In this document: piece by piece, positions 18,675 through 26,728 of the stretch
Layout: each line of letters begins with the position of its first letter
How positions within the stretch are numbered: position 1 is the first letter of the stretch
Assembly: GCF_000304335.1 (NCBI RefSeq)
Contig: NZ_CAJF01000003.1
Span: 62,001 to 126,000 of the forward strand
Direction of reading: 5' to 3'
DNA: 64,000 nt
Source: Microbacterium yannicii PS01
Lineage (GTDB): Bacteria; Actinomycetota; Actinomycetes; Actinomycetales; Microbacteriaceae
Position numbers and translations under genes: made by a program
Notes under the pieces: generated by a model
Told to the model about the DNA's origin: nothing
What the model saw: the letters and a program-made list of their open reading frames with translations, nothing else
The model's database searches: none

Positions 18675-18742
18675 TTGAGGCTCCCCGGGAAGTGACGGAT
18701 CCGCCCCAGCCTACCGGCGCCCCGCGCGCGGGACGGCTCAGA

Positions 18743-18770
18743 TTGACACTGCGCGACGTCCGCTGAAACT
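18743..18770 (+). promoter_or_regulatory. Candidate sigma-A-type promoter for the DUF4190-type gene
   Basis: TTGACA at 18743-18748 is a consensus -35. A weak -10-like GAAACT follows at 18765-18770 with a 16-bp spacer, ahead of the AAAGG ribosome binding site and the GTG at 18802. Confidence 0.4.
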
Positions 18771-18801
18771 CTGGGGGCAGGACTTCGACGAAAGGCGCCC
18801 C

Positions 18802-19295
18802 GTGAGCGACACCACCCCCGAGCCCGGCCGACCCCCGCAGCCTGCTCCCGGCGCGTATCCGCCCCCGCCGGCGCAGGGCGCGTACCCTCCCCGGCACAGG
18901 GTTCCTACCCGCCGGCCTACGGCGCTCCCGCCCAGGGTGCGCCGGGACAGGCCTACGGTCAGGCGCCGGGGTACGGCGCTCCCTACGGCGCCGCACCGGC
19001 CTACGGCTACGGCGCACAGCCCAAGACGAACGTGCTCGCGATCGTCTCGCTCATCGCCTCGATCGTCGGATTCATCGGCATCCTGCCGATCATCGGCTCG
19101 ATCGGCGCCGTCATCACGGGCCACATCTCCCTGAACCAGCTCAAGACCAACGGTGAGAACGGGCGCGGCATGGCGCTCGCCGGGACGATCGTCGGCTACG
19201 TTGGCCTGGCCTTCTGGATCATCGGTGCCATCGCCCTGTTCTCGTTCATCGCGTGGGCCGCGAGCCAGAGCTCGGGGTACACCTACAGCTCCTGA
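18802..19295 (+). pseudogene. DUF4190-type membrane protein, frameshifted as written
   Basis: The reading frame from GTG 18802 gives a Pro/Gly/Tyr-rich start (PPQPAPGAYPPPPAQGAYPP). It then loses register at the run CCCC (18889-18892) and continues as Arg-rich nonsense to 19134. The next frame continues the same repeat (AYGAPAQG, QAYGQAPGYGAPYG) and runs into two membrane helices around the GHISLNQLKTNGENGRGMAL loop typical of DUF4190. Adding one C restores a 164-residue protein ending at 19295. So this is one gene with a 1-base deletion, either real or a sequencing error in the C run. AAAGG precedes the GTG. The molecular role of the family is unknown; proline/glycine-rich tails of this type face the cytoplasm. 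Confidence 0.85.
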
Positions 19296-19335
19296 CGGAG
19301 ACGGCACGGCCCGACCGGCGTACGCTGGAAGGACC

Positions 19336-19731
19336 GTGAAGAGCTCGAACCGCGCCCCTTCCGCCACGTCGCTGCCCCGGGCACCTCGTGACGAGGCGGG
19401 TGCGCGCTCGGCGCGGTATCTCGTGATGATGGGGATCCGCATCCTCTGCTTCATCCTCATGGTCGTCATCACCCCGTACGGGTGGTACACCTGGGTGCTG
19501 GGAGCGGCGGCGATCCTGCTGCCCTACCTCGCCGTCGTCTCGGCGAATGTCGGCGAAGAGGCGCGCAGCAATCGCCGCGAAGACCCCGAGCGCGCTCTGC
19601 CCGCCGCGCCCAGAGCGACCACCGCCGCACCGCCGGAGCCGCAGGCGCGCGTCATCCGCATCGAGGAATCGCGACCGGTCGAGAGCCGAACGCCTCCTCC
19701 CTCCCCCGATCAGCCGGACCGCACCACATGA
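19336..19731 (+). CDS. DUF3099-type two-helix membrane protein
   Basis: This is a 131-residue protein with a short basic N-terminus, then two adjacent hydrophobic helices (YLVMMGIRILCFILMVVI and WVLGAAAILLPYLAVVSANV) and a charged, proline-rich C-terminal tail. This matches the actinobacterial DUF3099 pattern. The GTG start at 19336 has TACGCT (19321-19326) 9 nt upstream, so the leader is nearly absent; GGAAGG lies in between. Its stop overlaps the next ATG (ATGA), making it the first gene of a three-gene unit ending in SURF1. That context hints at a role at the membrane near the respiratory chain, which is inference only. Confidence 0.78.
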   Translation: MKSSNRAPSATSLPRAPRDEAGARSARYLVMMGIRILCFILMVVITPYGWYTWVLGAAAILLPYLAVVSANVGEEARSNRREDPERALPAAPRATTAAPPEPQARVIRIEESRPVESRTPPPSPDQPDRTT

Positions 19732-19958
19732 GCCACGCCCCATCCGAGCCGGCCGCCGACGCGACCTGCTCGCGCGCAGGCTGCCGCGCCGACGCGCGGT
19801 GGCGCATCGACTGGCGCAATCCGCGGATCCACAGCTCGGACCGCACGAAGACGTGGGTCGCGTGCGACGAGCATCGCGACTATCTGCGCGACTTCCTGGC
19901 CGCGCGCGACTTCCCTGTCGTGGTGGCAGCGCTCGCCGGCACCGAGGCGCCGCGATGA
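19728..19958 (+). CDS. Small cysteine/histidine protein of unknown function
   Basis: This is a 76-residue soluble protein. CSRAGC near residue 14 and the later CDEH near residue 46 give a Cys-x4-Cys ... Cys-x2-His set that could bind one zinc ion. The middle WRIDWRNPRIHSSDRTKTWV is well conserved-looking and basic. It overlaps the upstream DUF3099 gene by ATGA and the downstream SURF1 gene by ATGA, so translation of all three is coupled. I know of no assigned function. Conservation of the trio in related genomes would argue for a part in cytochrome oxidase assembly. Confidence 0.75.
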   Translation: MSHAPSEPAADATCSRAGCRADARWRIDWRNPRIHSSDRTKTWVACDEHRDYLRDFLAARDFPVVVAALAGTEAPR

Positions 19959-20845
19959 GCGCGCGGCGCGCCGTGAGCATGCAGGACGTGCCACGCGCCG
20001 GGCGCTGGGCGATCTACATCGGTCTGGCCGTCGTCTTCGCGATCGCCTGCGCGTTCCTGTCGAACTGGCAGTTCTCCCGGAACGAGGACCGCAGTGCGCA
20101 GCTCGAGCTGGTCGAGCAGAACTACGACGCGCCCCCCGTCCCCCTGTCAGAGCTGATCCCGGCGGGTGGCGAGCTCGACGGCTCGGACGAGTGGCGTCCG
20201 GTCGAGCTGATCGGCGAATATCTCGACGACGATCAGCTGCTGGCACGGAACCGCCCGCACGGCGGCACGTCCGCGTTCGAGGTGCTCGTGCCGTTCCGTC
20301 TCGAGGACGGCCGCGTGATCCTCGTCGATCGCGGGTGGGTTCCGCCGGGTCGGGACCAGCCCGACCCGGACGCCGTTCCGGCACCTCCTTCCGGCGAGGT
20401 GACGGTCATCGTGCGGCTGCGCCCCGGCGAACCGCTGCCCGGCTCGGGCCGGTCGGCGCCGGACGGTCAGGTGCCGACGATCCACCTCCCGCTCGTCGCG
20501 AAGACCGTGTCCCCCGCCGCCGGCGATGCGATGGAGGTCAGCGCGTACGGCGTGCTGGTCTCGGAAGACCCGGCGCCCGGGTCGGCGCCGAACGCCCTGG
20601 AAGCACCCTCCGAGGATCCTGGCCCGCATCTGTCGTACGCCATCCAGTGGATCCTCTTCGCCGTCATGGGCTTCGTCTTCATCGGCTACGTGATCCGCAC
20701 CGAACGCCGTCACCGGCGGGAAGATGCCGAGGATGACAGCGTCGAGGACCCGCTCGATGCGTCCACGCCGTCCGTCGCGGCATCCCGTCGCAGACGCGAT
20801 CGCGACGCCGACGACGAGGACGCGATCCTCGACGCGGCGCGCTGA
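19955..20845 (+). CDS. SURF1-family cytochrome c oxidase assembly protein
   Basis: This is a 296-residue membrane protein with the SURF1 layout. One N-terminal helix (WAIYIGLAVVFAIACAFLSNWQFSRNE) is followed by a large external domain containing EWRPVELIGEYLDDDQLLAR, NRPHGGTSAFEVLVPFR and VDRGWVPPG. A C-terminal helix (YAIQWILFAVMGFVFIGYVI) comes next, then a long acidic/arginine-rich cytoplasmic tail. SURF1 proteins help insert heme A into cytochrome aa3 oxidase. The heme A genes ctaA and ctaB occur further along the window, on the same theme. Start ATG 19955 overlaps the preceding stop. Confidence 0.92.
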   Translation: MSARRAVSMQDVPRAGRWAIYIGLAVVFAIACAFLSNWQFSRNEDRSAQLELVEQNYDAPPVPLSELIPAGGELDGSDEWRPVELIGEYLDDDQLLARNRPHGGTSAFEVLVPFRLEDGRVILVDRGWVPPGRDQPDPDAVPAPPSGEVTVIVRLRPGEPLPGSGRSAPDGQVPTIHLPLVAKTVSPAAGDAMEVSAYGVLVSEDPAPGSAPNALEAPSEDPGPHLSYAIQWILFAVMGFVFIGYVIRTERRHRREDAEDDSVEDPLDASTPSVAASRRRRDRDADDEDAILDAAR

Positions 20846-20896
20846 GCAGGACCCGGGCCGCGACGACCGGACGCGAAGCGGATCAGGTCGGGTCGA

Positions 20897-22495
20897 TCAC
20901 GCGAGGCTGATCAGGTCGGCGTAGTCCCGGCCCCAGATGTCTTCGACGCCGTCGGGCAGGATGAGCACGCGCTCGGGATTGAGCGCCTCGACCGCCCCTT
21001 CGTCGTGCGAGACGAGCACGACGGCCCCTTCGTAGTGGGCCAAGGCACCGAGGATCTCTTCGCGCGACGCGGGATCGAGGTTGTTGGTCGGCTCGTCGAG
21101 CAGCAGCATGTTGGCACTCGAGACGACGAGCGTCGCCAGCGACAGCCGCGTCTTCTCGCCCCCCGAGAGGACACAGGCCGGCTTCAGCACGTCGTCGCCC
21201 GTGAACAGGAACGAGCCGAGCACCTTCCGCGCCTCTGTCGCGGTGATGTCGGGTGCCGCCGACATCATGTTGTCGAGCACGGAACGGCTCACGTCGAGGT
21301 TCTCGTGCTCCTGCGCGTAGTACCCGATCTTCAGCCCGTGGCCTGGCTCCAACTGACCGGTGTCGGGCTGGTCGACTCCGGCCAGGATGCGCAGCAGCGT
21401 CGTCTTGCCGGCGCCGTTCAACCCGAGGATGACGACCTTCGAGCCGCGGTCGATGGCGAGATCGACGTCGGTGAAGATCTCCAGGGAACCATACGACTTC
21501 GACAGGCCGGAGGCCATGAGCGGCGTCTTCCCGCACGGCGCCGGCTTCGGGAAGCGGAGCTTCGCGACCCGCTCCTCCTGGCGCACCTCGTCGAGCCCCG
21601 AGAGCATCTTCTCGGCCCGCGCGACCATCTGGTGCGCGGCGGCGGCCTTGGACGCCTTGGCGCCGAAGCGCGCCGCCTGCAGCTGCAGCGCGGTCGCCTT
21701 CTTCTCGACGTTGACGCGCTCCTTCTTGCGGCGCTCCTCGTCGGCCACCCGCTGACGCAGGTAGTTCTTCCAGTTCATGTTGTAGACGTCGATGATCTGT
21801 CGGTTCGCGTCCAGGTAGAACACGCGGTTCACCGTCTCGCCGACCAGCTCGACATCGTGGCTGATGACGATGAGGCCGCCCTTGTAGCCCTTCAGGAACT
21901 CACGCAGCCACACCACGCTGTCGGCATCGAGGTGGTTGGTCGGCTCATCGAGGATCATCGTCGCCGCGTCCGAGAAGAGGATCCGCGCCAGCTCGATGCG
22001 ACGCCGCTGCCCGCCCGAGAGCGTCTTCAGCGGCTGATCGAGGATGCGGTCCGGCAGCGACAGGTTGTGCGCGATCGAGGCGGCCTCGGCCTCGGCGGCG
22101 TAGCCGCCCTGCGCCTCGAAGCGCTCGGTGAGATTCCCGTACTTCCGCATGGCGCGAGCTGCGGCATCCGCGTCATCGCTGGCCATGGCCAGGGATGCCT
22201 CGTGCATGCCGAGCGCGAGGGTTCCGAGTCCTCGCGCGTCGAGGATGCGGGTGCGCGCCAGCATCTCGGGGTCACCGGATCGCGGGTCCTGCGGCAGGTA
22301 GCCGAGCTCCCCGGAGCGATCGACACGACCCTCGGAGGGAAGAAGGTCGCCGGCGAGCACCTTGGTCAGCGTCGTCTTGCCCGCCCCGTTGCGGCCGACC
22401 AGTCCGATCTTGTCACCGTCGGACACGCGGAAGGAGACGTCCGACATGAGCACGCGGGCGCCTACGCGGATCTCGAGGTCGTGCACGGCGAGCAC
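20897..22495 (-). CDS. ABC-F family ATP-binding protein (translation factor type)
   Basis: This is a 532-residue soluble protein with two ABC domains: Walker A GRNGAGKTT and signature LSGGQRRRIEL in the first, GLNGAGKTT and LSGGEKTRLSL in the second. They are joined by a charged linker (RVADEERRKKERVNVEKKA). There are no membrane segments, so it is an ABC-F ribosome-associated ATPase. In actinomycetes such proteins act in translation rescue or give antibiotic resistance, and the sequence does not tell which. GTG 22495 starts VLAVHDLEIRVG. TATACT at 22551-22556 (minus strand) is a strong -10, leaving a 50-nt leader that contains the palindrome GGCCGAACGGCC. Confidence 0.92.
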   Translation of the reverse strand: MLAVHDLEIRVGARVLMSDVSFRVSDGDKIGLVGRNGAGKTTLTKVLAGDLLPSEGRVDRSGELGYLPQDPRSGDPEMLARTRILDARGLGTLALGMHEASLAMASDDADAAARAMRKYGNLTERFEAQGGYAAEAEAASIAHNLSLPDRILDQPLKTLSGGQRRRIELARILFSDAATMILDEPTNHLDADSVVWLREFLKGYKGGLIVISHDVELVGETVNRVFYLDANRQIIDVYNMNWKNYLRQRVADEERRKKERVNVEKKATALQLQAARFGAKASKAAAAHQMVARAEKMLSGLDEVRQEERVAKLRFPKPAPCGKTPLMASGLSKSYGSLEIFTDVDLAIDRGSKVVILGLNGAGKTTLLRILAGVDQPDTGQLEPGHGLKIGYYAQEHENLDVSRSVLDNMMSAAPDITATEARKVLGSFLFTGDDVLKPACVLSGGEKTRLSLATLVVSSANMLLLDEPTNNLDPASREEILGALAHYEGAVVLVSHDEGAVEALNPERVLILPDGVEDIWGRDYADLISLA

Positions 22496-22634
22496 AGCGA
22501 ATCGTCCGTTCCGTCGAGGGGAGGGTGAGTGGCCGAACGGCCAGCCTCCCAGTATAGGCGGCGGACGAACCGAACGAGCCGCCGCGCGTTTCGCCATGTG
22601 GCAGGGCCGATTCGACCCGCCTCCGTCTCGCAGG

Positions 22635-22653
22635 TAATGTAAGCCTGTCCTTA
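22635..22653 (+). promoter_or_regulatory. DtxR/IdeR-like iron box
   Basis: TAATGTAAGCCTGTCCTTA matches 13 of 19 positions of the DtxR/IdeR consensus TTAGGTTAGCCTAACCTAA, including the central AGCCT and the right CCT. TAATGT at its left end can serve as the -10, so bound repressor would block the promoter. It lies 29 bp before the siderophore-binding protein gene, so iron-dependent repression is expected. Confidence 0.8.
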
Positions 22654-22682
22654 CTTCCTCCCCTTCTTCTCCGGAGATCACC

Positions 22683-23720
22683 GTGCCTCGTACCCGAACC
22701 GCCGCCACGACCGCCCTGGTCGCCATCTCCGCCCTCGCCCTCGCCGGCTGCTCGAGCGCCGGCGCAGCGGACGACGCCGCGGGCGGCGCACCGGCCTCCG
22801 GCAGCGAAGGCGGCTTCCCTGTCACCATCGAGCACGCGTTCGGCGAGACGACGATCGAGTCCAAGCCGGAGCGCGTCGCGACGGTGTCGTGGTCGAACCA
22901 GGAGGTGCCGATCGCGCTGGGTATCGTGCCGGTCGGGATGGCCGAGGTCACCTGGGGTGACGACGACGGCGACGGCGTCCTCCCGTGGGTCGAGGAGAAG
23001 CTCGAGGAGCTGGGCGGCGAGGCTCCGGTGCTCTTCGACGAGACCGATGGCATCGACTTCGAGGCCGTCGCCGACACGCAGCCCGACGTCATCCTCGCCG
23101 CGTACTCCGGCCTCACGGAGGAGGAGTACGACACGCTCTCGAAGATCGCGCCCGTCGTGGCGTACCCCGACCTCGCCTGGGGCACCTCGTACGAAGACAT
23201 GATCCGCCTGAACTCGCAGGCGCTCGGGCTCGCCGAGGAGGGCGAGACGCTGATCGAAGACCTGCAGGCCGAGGTCGACGAGGCGCTCGCCGCGCAGCCC
23301 GCCCTCGCCGACGCGACGGTGCTCTTCTCGTACATCGACCCGTCCGACTTCAGCAAGATCGGCTTCTACACGAGCCTCGACACCCGTCCCGGATTCCTCA
23401 CCAGCCTCGGACTGCCCGAGCCGGCCGTCGTGGTCGAGGAGTCGGAGGGGAACGAGTCGTTCTACGCCGAGCTCAGCGCCGAAGAGGCCGACCGCTTCGC
23501 CGATGTCGATGTCTTCGTGACGTACGGGGACGCGAGCGGCTCGATCATCTCGCAGCTGCAGGCCGACCCGCTGCTGTCGCAGATCCCCGCGATCGCCGAG
23601 GGCCGCATCGCGATCCTCGAGGAGTCCACTCCCCTCGCCGCCTCGGCGAACCCGTCGCCGCTGTCGATCGGCTGGGGTGTGGACGAGTACTTCGCCGTCC
23701 TCGCCGACGCCCTGAACTGA
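22683..23720 (+). CDS. Iron-siderophore ABC transporter, substrate-binding lipoprotein
   Basis: This is a 345-residue FecB/FhuD-type binding protein. The signal peptide ends in the lipobox ALAGC (Cys23), so it is anchored outside the membrane. The mature part has the class III binding fold: VTIEHAFGETTIESKPERVA, then QPDVILAAYSGLTEEEYDTL and a long connecting helix. GGAG lies 7 nt before the GTG start. It heads an operon with two permeases, an ATPase and a ferric-siderophore reductase, behind an iron box. Ferric hydroxamate or enterobactin-like complexes are the likely cargo; specificity is not readable. Confidence 0.95.
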   Translation: MPRTRTAATTALVAISALALAGCSSAGAADDAAGGAPASGSEGGFPVTIEHAFGETTIESKPERVATVSWSNQEVPIALGIVPVGMAEVTWGDDDGDGVLPWVEEKLEELGGEAPVLFDETDGIDFEAVADTQPDVILAAYSGLTEEEYDTLSKIAPVVAYPDLAWGTSYEDMIRLNSQALGLAEEGETLIEDLQAEVDEALAAQPALADATVLFSYIDPSDFSKIGFYTSLDTRPGFLTSLGLPEPAVVVEESEGNESFYAELSAEEADRFADVDVFVTYGDASGSIISQLQADPLLSQIPAIAEGRIAILEESTPLAASANPSPLSIGWGVDEYFAVLADALN

Positions 23721-23754
23721 TCACCCCCACTCCCCCGTCACGAGGTCGGAACCG

Positions 23755-24801
23755 TTGACCCTCCTGCAGACGCAGACGCCCCTGCCGGACGCCGCAGCCC
23801 TGCGGCGTCCGGCGGTGGTGCGTCTGGCATGGTTCGGCGTCGGGCTGGCCGTGCTTGCGGCACTGTGCGTGGCGTCCGTCGCCTTCGGCGCGCGTGACGT
23901 GGCTCTTGAGGACGTGCTCGCCGGGCTCGCGGGCGGCACCGACGACGTCTCGCAGGCCGCGGTGGTCGCGCGGCTGCCGCGCACCGTGCTGGCACTCCTC
24001 GTCGGAGCCTCGCTCGCGATGGCGGGAACCGCGATGCAGGCGGTCACGCGCAACCCACTGGCGGACCCCGGCATCCTCGGGATCTCGGGCGGGGCGGCCC
24101 TCGCGGTCGTCATCGGCATCGCCTTCTTCGGCATGTCCACCCCGTACGCGTTCATCGCGGTCGCCGTCGCCGGCGCTGCAGGTGCCGCGGTCTTCGTCTA
24201 CGGCGTCGGATCGTTGGGACGCGGTGGCGCCACCCCTCTCAAGCTCGCGCTCGCCGGCGCGGCGTCCACCGCCGCCTTCATGTCGCTCGTCAGCGCGATC
24301 CTGCTTCCCCGCGTCGACATCGCCGAGTCCTTCCGGTTCTGGCAGATCGGCGGTGTGGGCGGTGCGACCTGGGATCGGATCACCGTGGTCGCTCCGGTGC
24401 TGGCCATCGGGGCGCTCGTCTGCCTGCTCTGCGCGAGAGGTATGAACTCGCTCGCCCTCGGCGACGACGTCGCCGCGGGACTCGGCGAGCATGTGTTCCG
24501 CACGCGGCTCGTCGCCTTCGCCGGGGCCGTCATCCTCGCCGGTGCGGCAACGGCCATCGCCGGGCCGATCGCCTTCGTCGGGCTGATCGTCCCGCACATG
24601 TGCCGTCTTCTGGTGGGAACCGACCACCGGTGGCTGCTGCCGTTCTCCGCGGTGGTCGGGGCTGCGCTGCTGGTCATGGCCGATATCATCGGCCGCGTCA
24701 TCGCCCGGCCGTCCGAGATCGAAGTGGGGATCATCACGGCCCTCGTCGGGGCGCCGTTCTTCATCTGGATCGTGCGTCGTCAGAAGGTGCGGGAGCTGTG
24801 A
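23755..24801 (+). CDS. Iron-siderophore ABC transporter permease (FecCD family)
   Basis: This is a 348-residue FecCD/BtuC-type permease with about nine to ten membrane helices. The family motifs are VGASLAMAGTAMQAVTRNPLADP, GISGGAALAVV and GPIAFVGLIVPHMCR, where the last faces the ATPase. The frame opens with TTG 23755, with GAGG about 10 nt upstream; I found no better ATG or GTG before the first helix. It lies 34 bp after the binding protein and overlaps the second permease by 4 nt. It forms the heterodimeric channel with that gene product. Confidence 0.93.
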   Translation: MTLLQTQTPLPDAAALRRPAVVRLAWFGVGLAVLAALCVASVAFGARDVALEDVLAGLAGGTDDVSQAAVVARLPRTVLALLVGASLAMAGTAMQAVTRNPLADPGILGISGGAALAVVIGIAFFGMSTPYAFIAVAVAGAAGAAVFVYGVGSLGRGGATPLKLALAGAASTAAFMSLVSAILLPRVDIAESFRFWQIGGVGGATWDRITVVAPVLAIGALVCLLCARGMNSLALGDDVAAGLGEHVFRTRLVAFAGAVILAGAATAIAGPIAFVGLIVPHMCRLLVGTDHRWLLPFSAVVGAALLVMADIIGRVIARPSEIEVGIITALVGAPFFIWIVRRQKVREL

Positions 24802-25868
24802 GCACGCCGACTCTCGAAGCCGCCCGCTCCCTGCCGGCCGATGTGCGCATCGCCGCCGTCGTGGCCGGGCGCAAGCGGCGCGGCAGGCGCCGGTGGCTCG
24901 TCACCGCCCTCCTCGCCGCGATGATCGTCGTCGTCTTCGTGGCGTCGCTGATGGTGGGCAAGTCGTTCTACGGGCTCGACGAGGTGATCCGGGTGGTGCT
25001 CGGCGAGACCGTGCCCGGGGCGTCGTTCACCGTCGGCGAGCTTCGGCTGCCGCGCGCCTCGCTCGCGGTCCTGGCCGGGTTCGCCTTCGGGATCGCCGGC
25101 GTCACCTTCCAGACCATGCTGCGCAATCCGCTCGCCTCTCCCGACATCATCGGGATCACCTCGGGCGCGAGCGCGGCGGCCGTCTTCGGCATCGTGACGC
25201 TGTCGCTGAGTGAGACGCTCGTCTCGCTCATGGCCGTCGCGGGTGCCCTCCTGACCGCCGTGGCGATCTATCTGCTCTCCAACAAGGGCGGCTTCGCCGG
25301 CACCCGGCTGATCCTCATCGGAATCGGCGTCGCCGCCATGCTCGACGCCGCCGTGACCTACATCCTCTCGGACGCCGCGGTGTGGGATCTGCAGGCCGCC
25401 ATGCGCTGGCTGGCGGGAAGCCTCAACGGCGCGACCTGGTCCCTCACCCTGCCCCTCGCGCTGGCGAGCATCGTGCTGATCCCGCTCCTGCTCTCGCAGG
25501 GACGCGGCCTGGATGTCATGCGCATCGGCGACGATGCGGCGGCGAGCCTCGGCGTGCGGCTGAGCGCCACCCGGGTCACCGCGATCGTGGCCGCCGTCGC
25601 GCTGCTGGCGTTCGCCACCGCTGCGACCGGTCCGATCGCCTTCGTCGCGTTCATGGCCGGCCCGATCGCCGCGCGCATCGTCGGACCCGGATCCTCGCTC
25701 CTGGTCCCCTCCGGGCTCGTGGGGGCCCTTCTCGTGCTGGTGGCCGACCTCCTCGGCCAGTTCGCATTCGACAGCCGCTACCCCGTGGGCGTGGTCACGG
25801 GTGTGCTCGGCGCCCCGTACCTCATCTACCTCCTCATCAGGACGAACCGCTCCGGAGGCTCGCTATGA
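24798..25868 (+). CDS. Iron-siderophore ABC transporter permease (FecCD family)
   Basis: This is a 356-residue second FecCD permease. After a basic N-terminus (RKRRGRRRW) come the helices and the motifs FGIAGVTFQTMLRNPLASP, GITSGASAAAVFG and TGPIAFVAFMAGPIAARIVG. In place of the usual VPH at the coupling helix this protein has MAG, a common variant among second subunits. GTG 24798 overlaps the stop of the first permease, and its own stop overlaps the ATG of the ATPase, so the three are translationally coupled. Confidence 0.93.
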   Translation: MSTPTLEAARSLPADVRIAAVVAGRKRRGRRRWLVTALLAAMIVVVFVASLMVGKSFYGLDEVIRVVLGETVPGASFTVGELRLPRASLAVLAGFAFGIAGVTFQTMLRNPLASPDIIGITSGASAAAVFGIVTLSLSETLVSLMAVAGALLTAVAIYLLSNKGGFAGTRLILIGIGVAAMLDAAVTYILSDAAVWDLQAAMRWLAGSLNGATWSLTLPLALASIVLIPLLLSQGRGLDVMRIGDDAAASLGVRLSATRVTAIVAAVALLAFATAATGPIAFVAFMAGPIAARIVGPGSSLLVPSGLVGALLVLVADLLGQFAFDSRYPVGVVTGVLGAPYLIYLLIRTNRSGGSL

Positions 25869-26728
25869 CCGCATCCCACAGCCTCACCGCCGACGCGCTG
25901 ACCCTCGCCTACGGCGACCGCGTCATCGTCGACGATCTCCAGCTGCAGGTCCCGCCCGGGAAGATCACGGCGATCGTGGGCGCGAACGGCTGCGGCAAGT
26001 CGACCCTGCTGCGCGCCCTCGCGCGTCTCATCTCCCCCAACGCAGGCCAGGTGGTGCTCGACGGCAAGGCGCTGCACGCCCGTCCGTCGAAGGAGATCGC
26101 CCGCACCCTCGGCCTGCTGCCGCAGAGTCCGATCGCTCCGGAGGGCATCGCCGTCGCCGACCTCGTGGGCCGAGGACGCCATCCCCACCAGAAGCTCCTC
26201 GCCCGCTGGAGCGCCCGCGACTACGAGGTGGTCGCTCAGTCCCTCGCCGTCACCGGCACCGACGACCTCGCAGAGAGGCCCGTCGACGAGCTGTCGGGCG
26301 GTCAGCGTCAGCGGGTGTGGATCGCGATGGCACTCGCGCAGGAGACCGACATCCTGCTCCTCGACGAGCCGACGACCTTCCTCGACGTCGCGCACCAGGT
26401 CGAGGTGCTCGACCTGCTCACAGACCTCAACCGGGATCGCGGCACGACCATCGTCATGGTCCTGCACGACATGAATCTGGCGGCGCGATACGCCGACCAC
26501 CTCTTCGCGCTCCGGACGGGCCGGATCGTCGCGAGCGGCGCGCCGAACGAGGTCATGACGAGCGAGCTGATCCGCGAGGTGTTCGACCTCGACGCGCTCG
26601 TCGTCCCCGACCCGGTGTCGGGATCCCCCATCGTCCTTCCCCGCGGCCGCCACCATGTCTCGCCCGGAGGGGCCCGGATGGCGACCGTGACCACAACGAC
26701 AGGATCAGAGTTCGCCGATGGCCGCTGA
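25865..26728 (+). CDS. Iron-siderophore ABC transporter ATP-binding protein
   Basis: This is a 287-residue FecE/FepC-type ATPase. Walker A is GANGCGKST (about residue 39), the Q-loop is LLPQSPIAPEG, the signature is LSGGQRQRVWIAMALAQ, Walker B is LLLDEPTTFLD, and the H-loop is VLHDMNLAARYA. It powers uptake through the two upstream permeases. The start overlaps the preceding stop, and the last 11 bp overlap the start of the siderophore-interacting protein gene. The last 30 or so residues beyond the ABC core (rich in Thr/Gly) are unremarkable. Confidence 0.95.
   Translation: MTASHSLTADALTLAYGDRVIVDDLQLQVPPGKITAIVGANGCGKSTLLRALARLISPNAGQVVLDGKALHARPSKEIARTLGLLPQSPIAPEGIAVADLVGRGRHPHQKLLARWSARDYEVVAQSLAVTGTDDLAERPVDELSGGQRQRVWIAMALAQETDILLLDEPTTFLDVAHQVEVLDLLTDLNRDRGTTIVMVLHDMNLAARYADHLFALRTGRIVASGAPNEVMTSELIREVFDLDALVVPDPVSGSPIVLPRGRHHVSPGGARMATVTTTTGSEFADGR

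Noticed and set aside
22531..22542. GGCCGAACGGCC as an operator of the ABC-F gene
   Set aside because: The 5-bp arms with a 2-base centre are easily reached by chance at this GC content; left as a note only.
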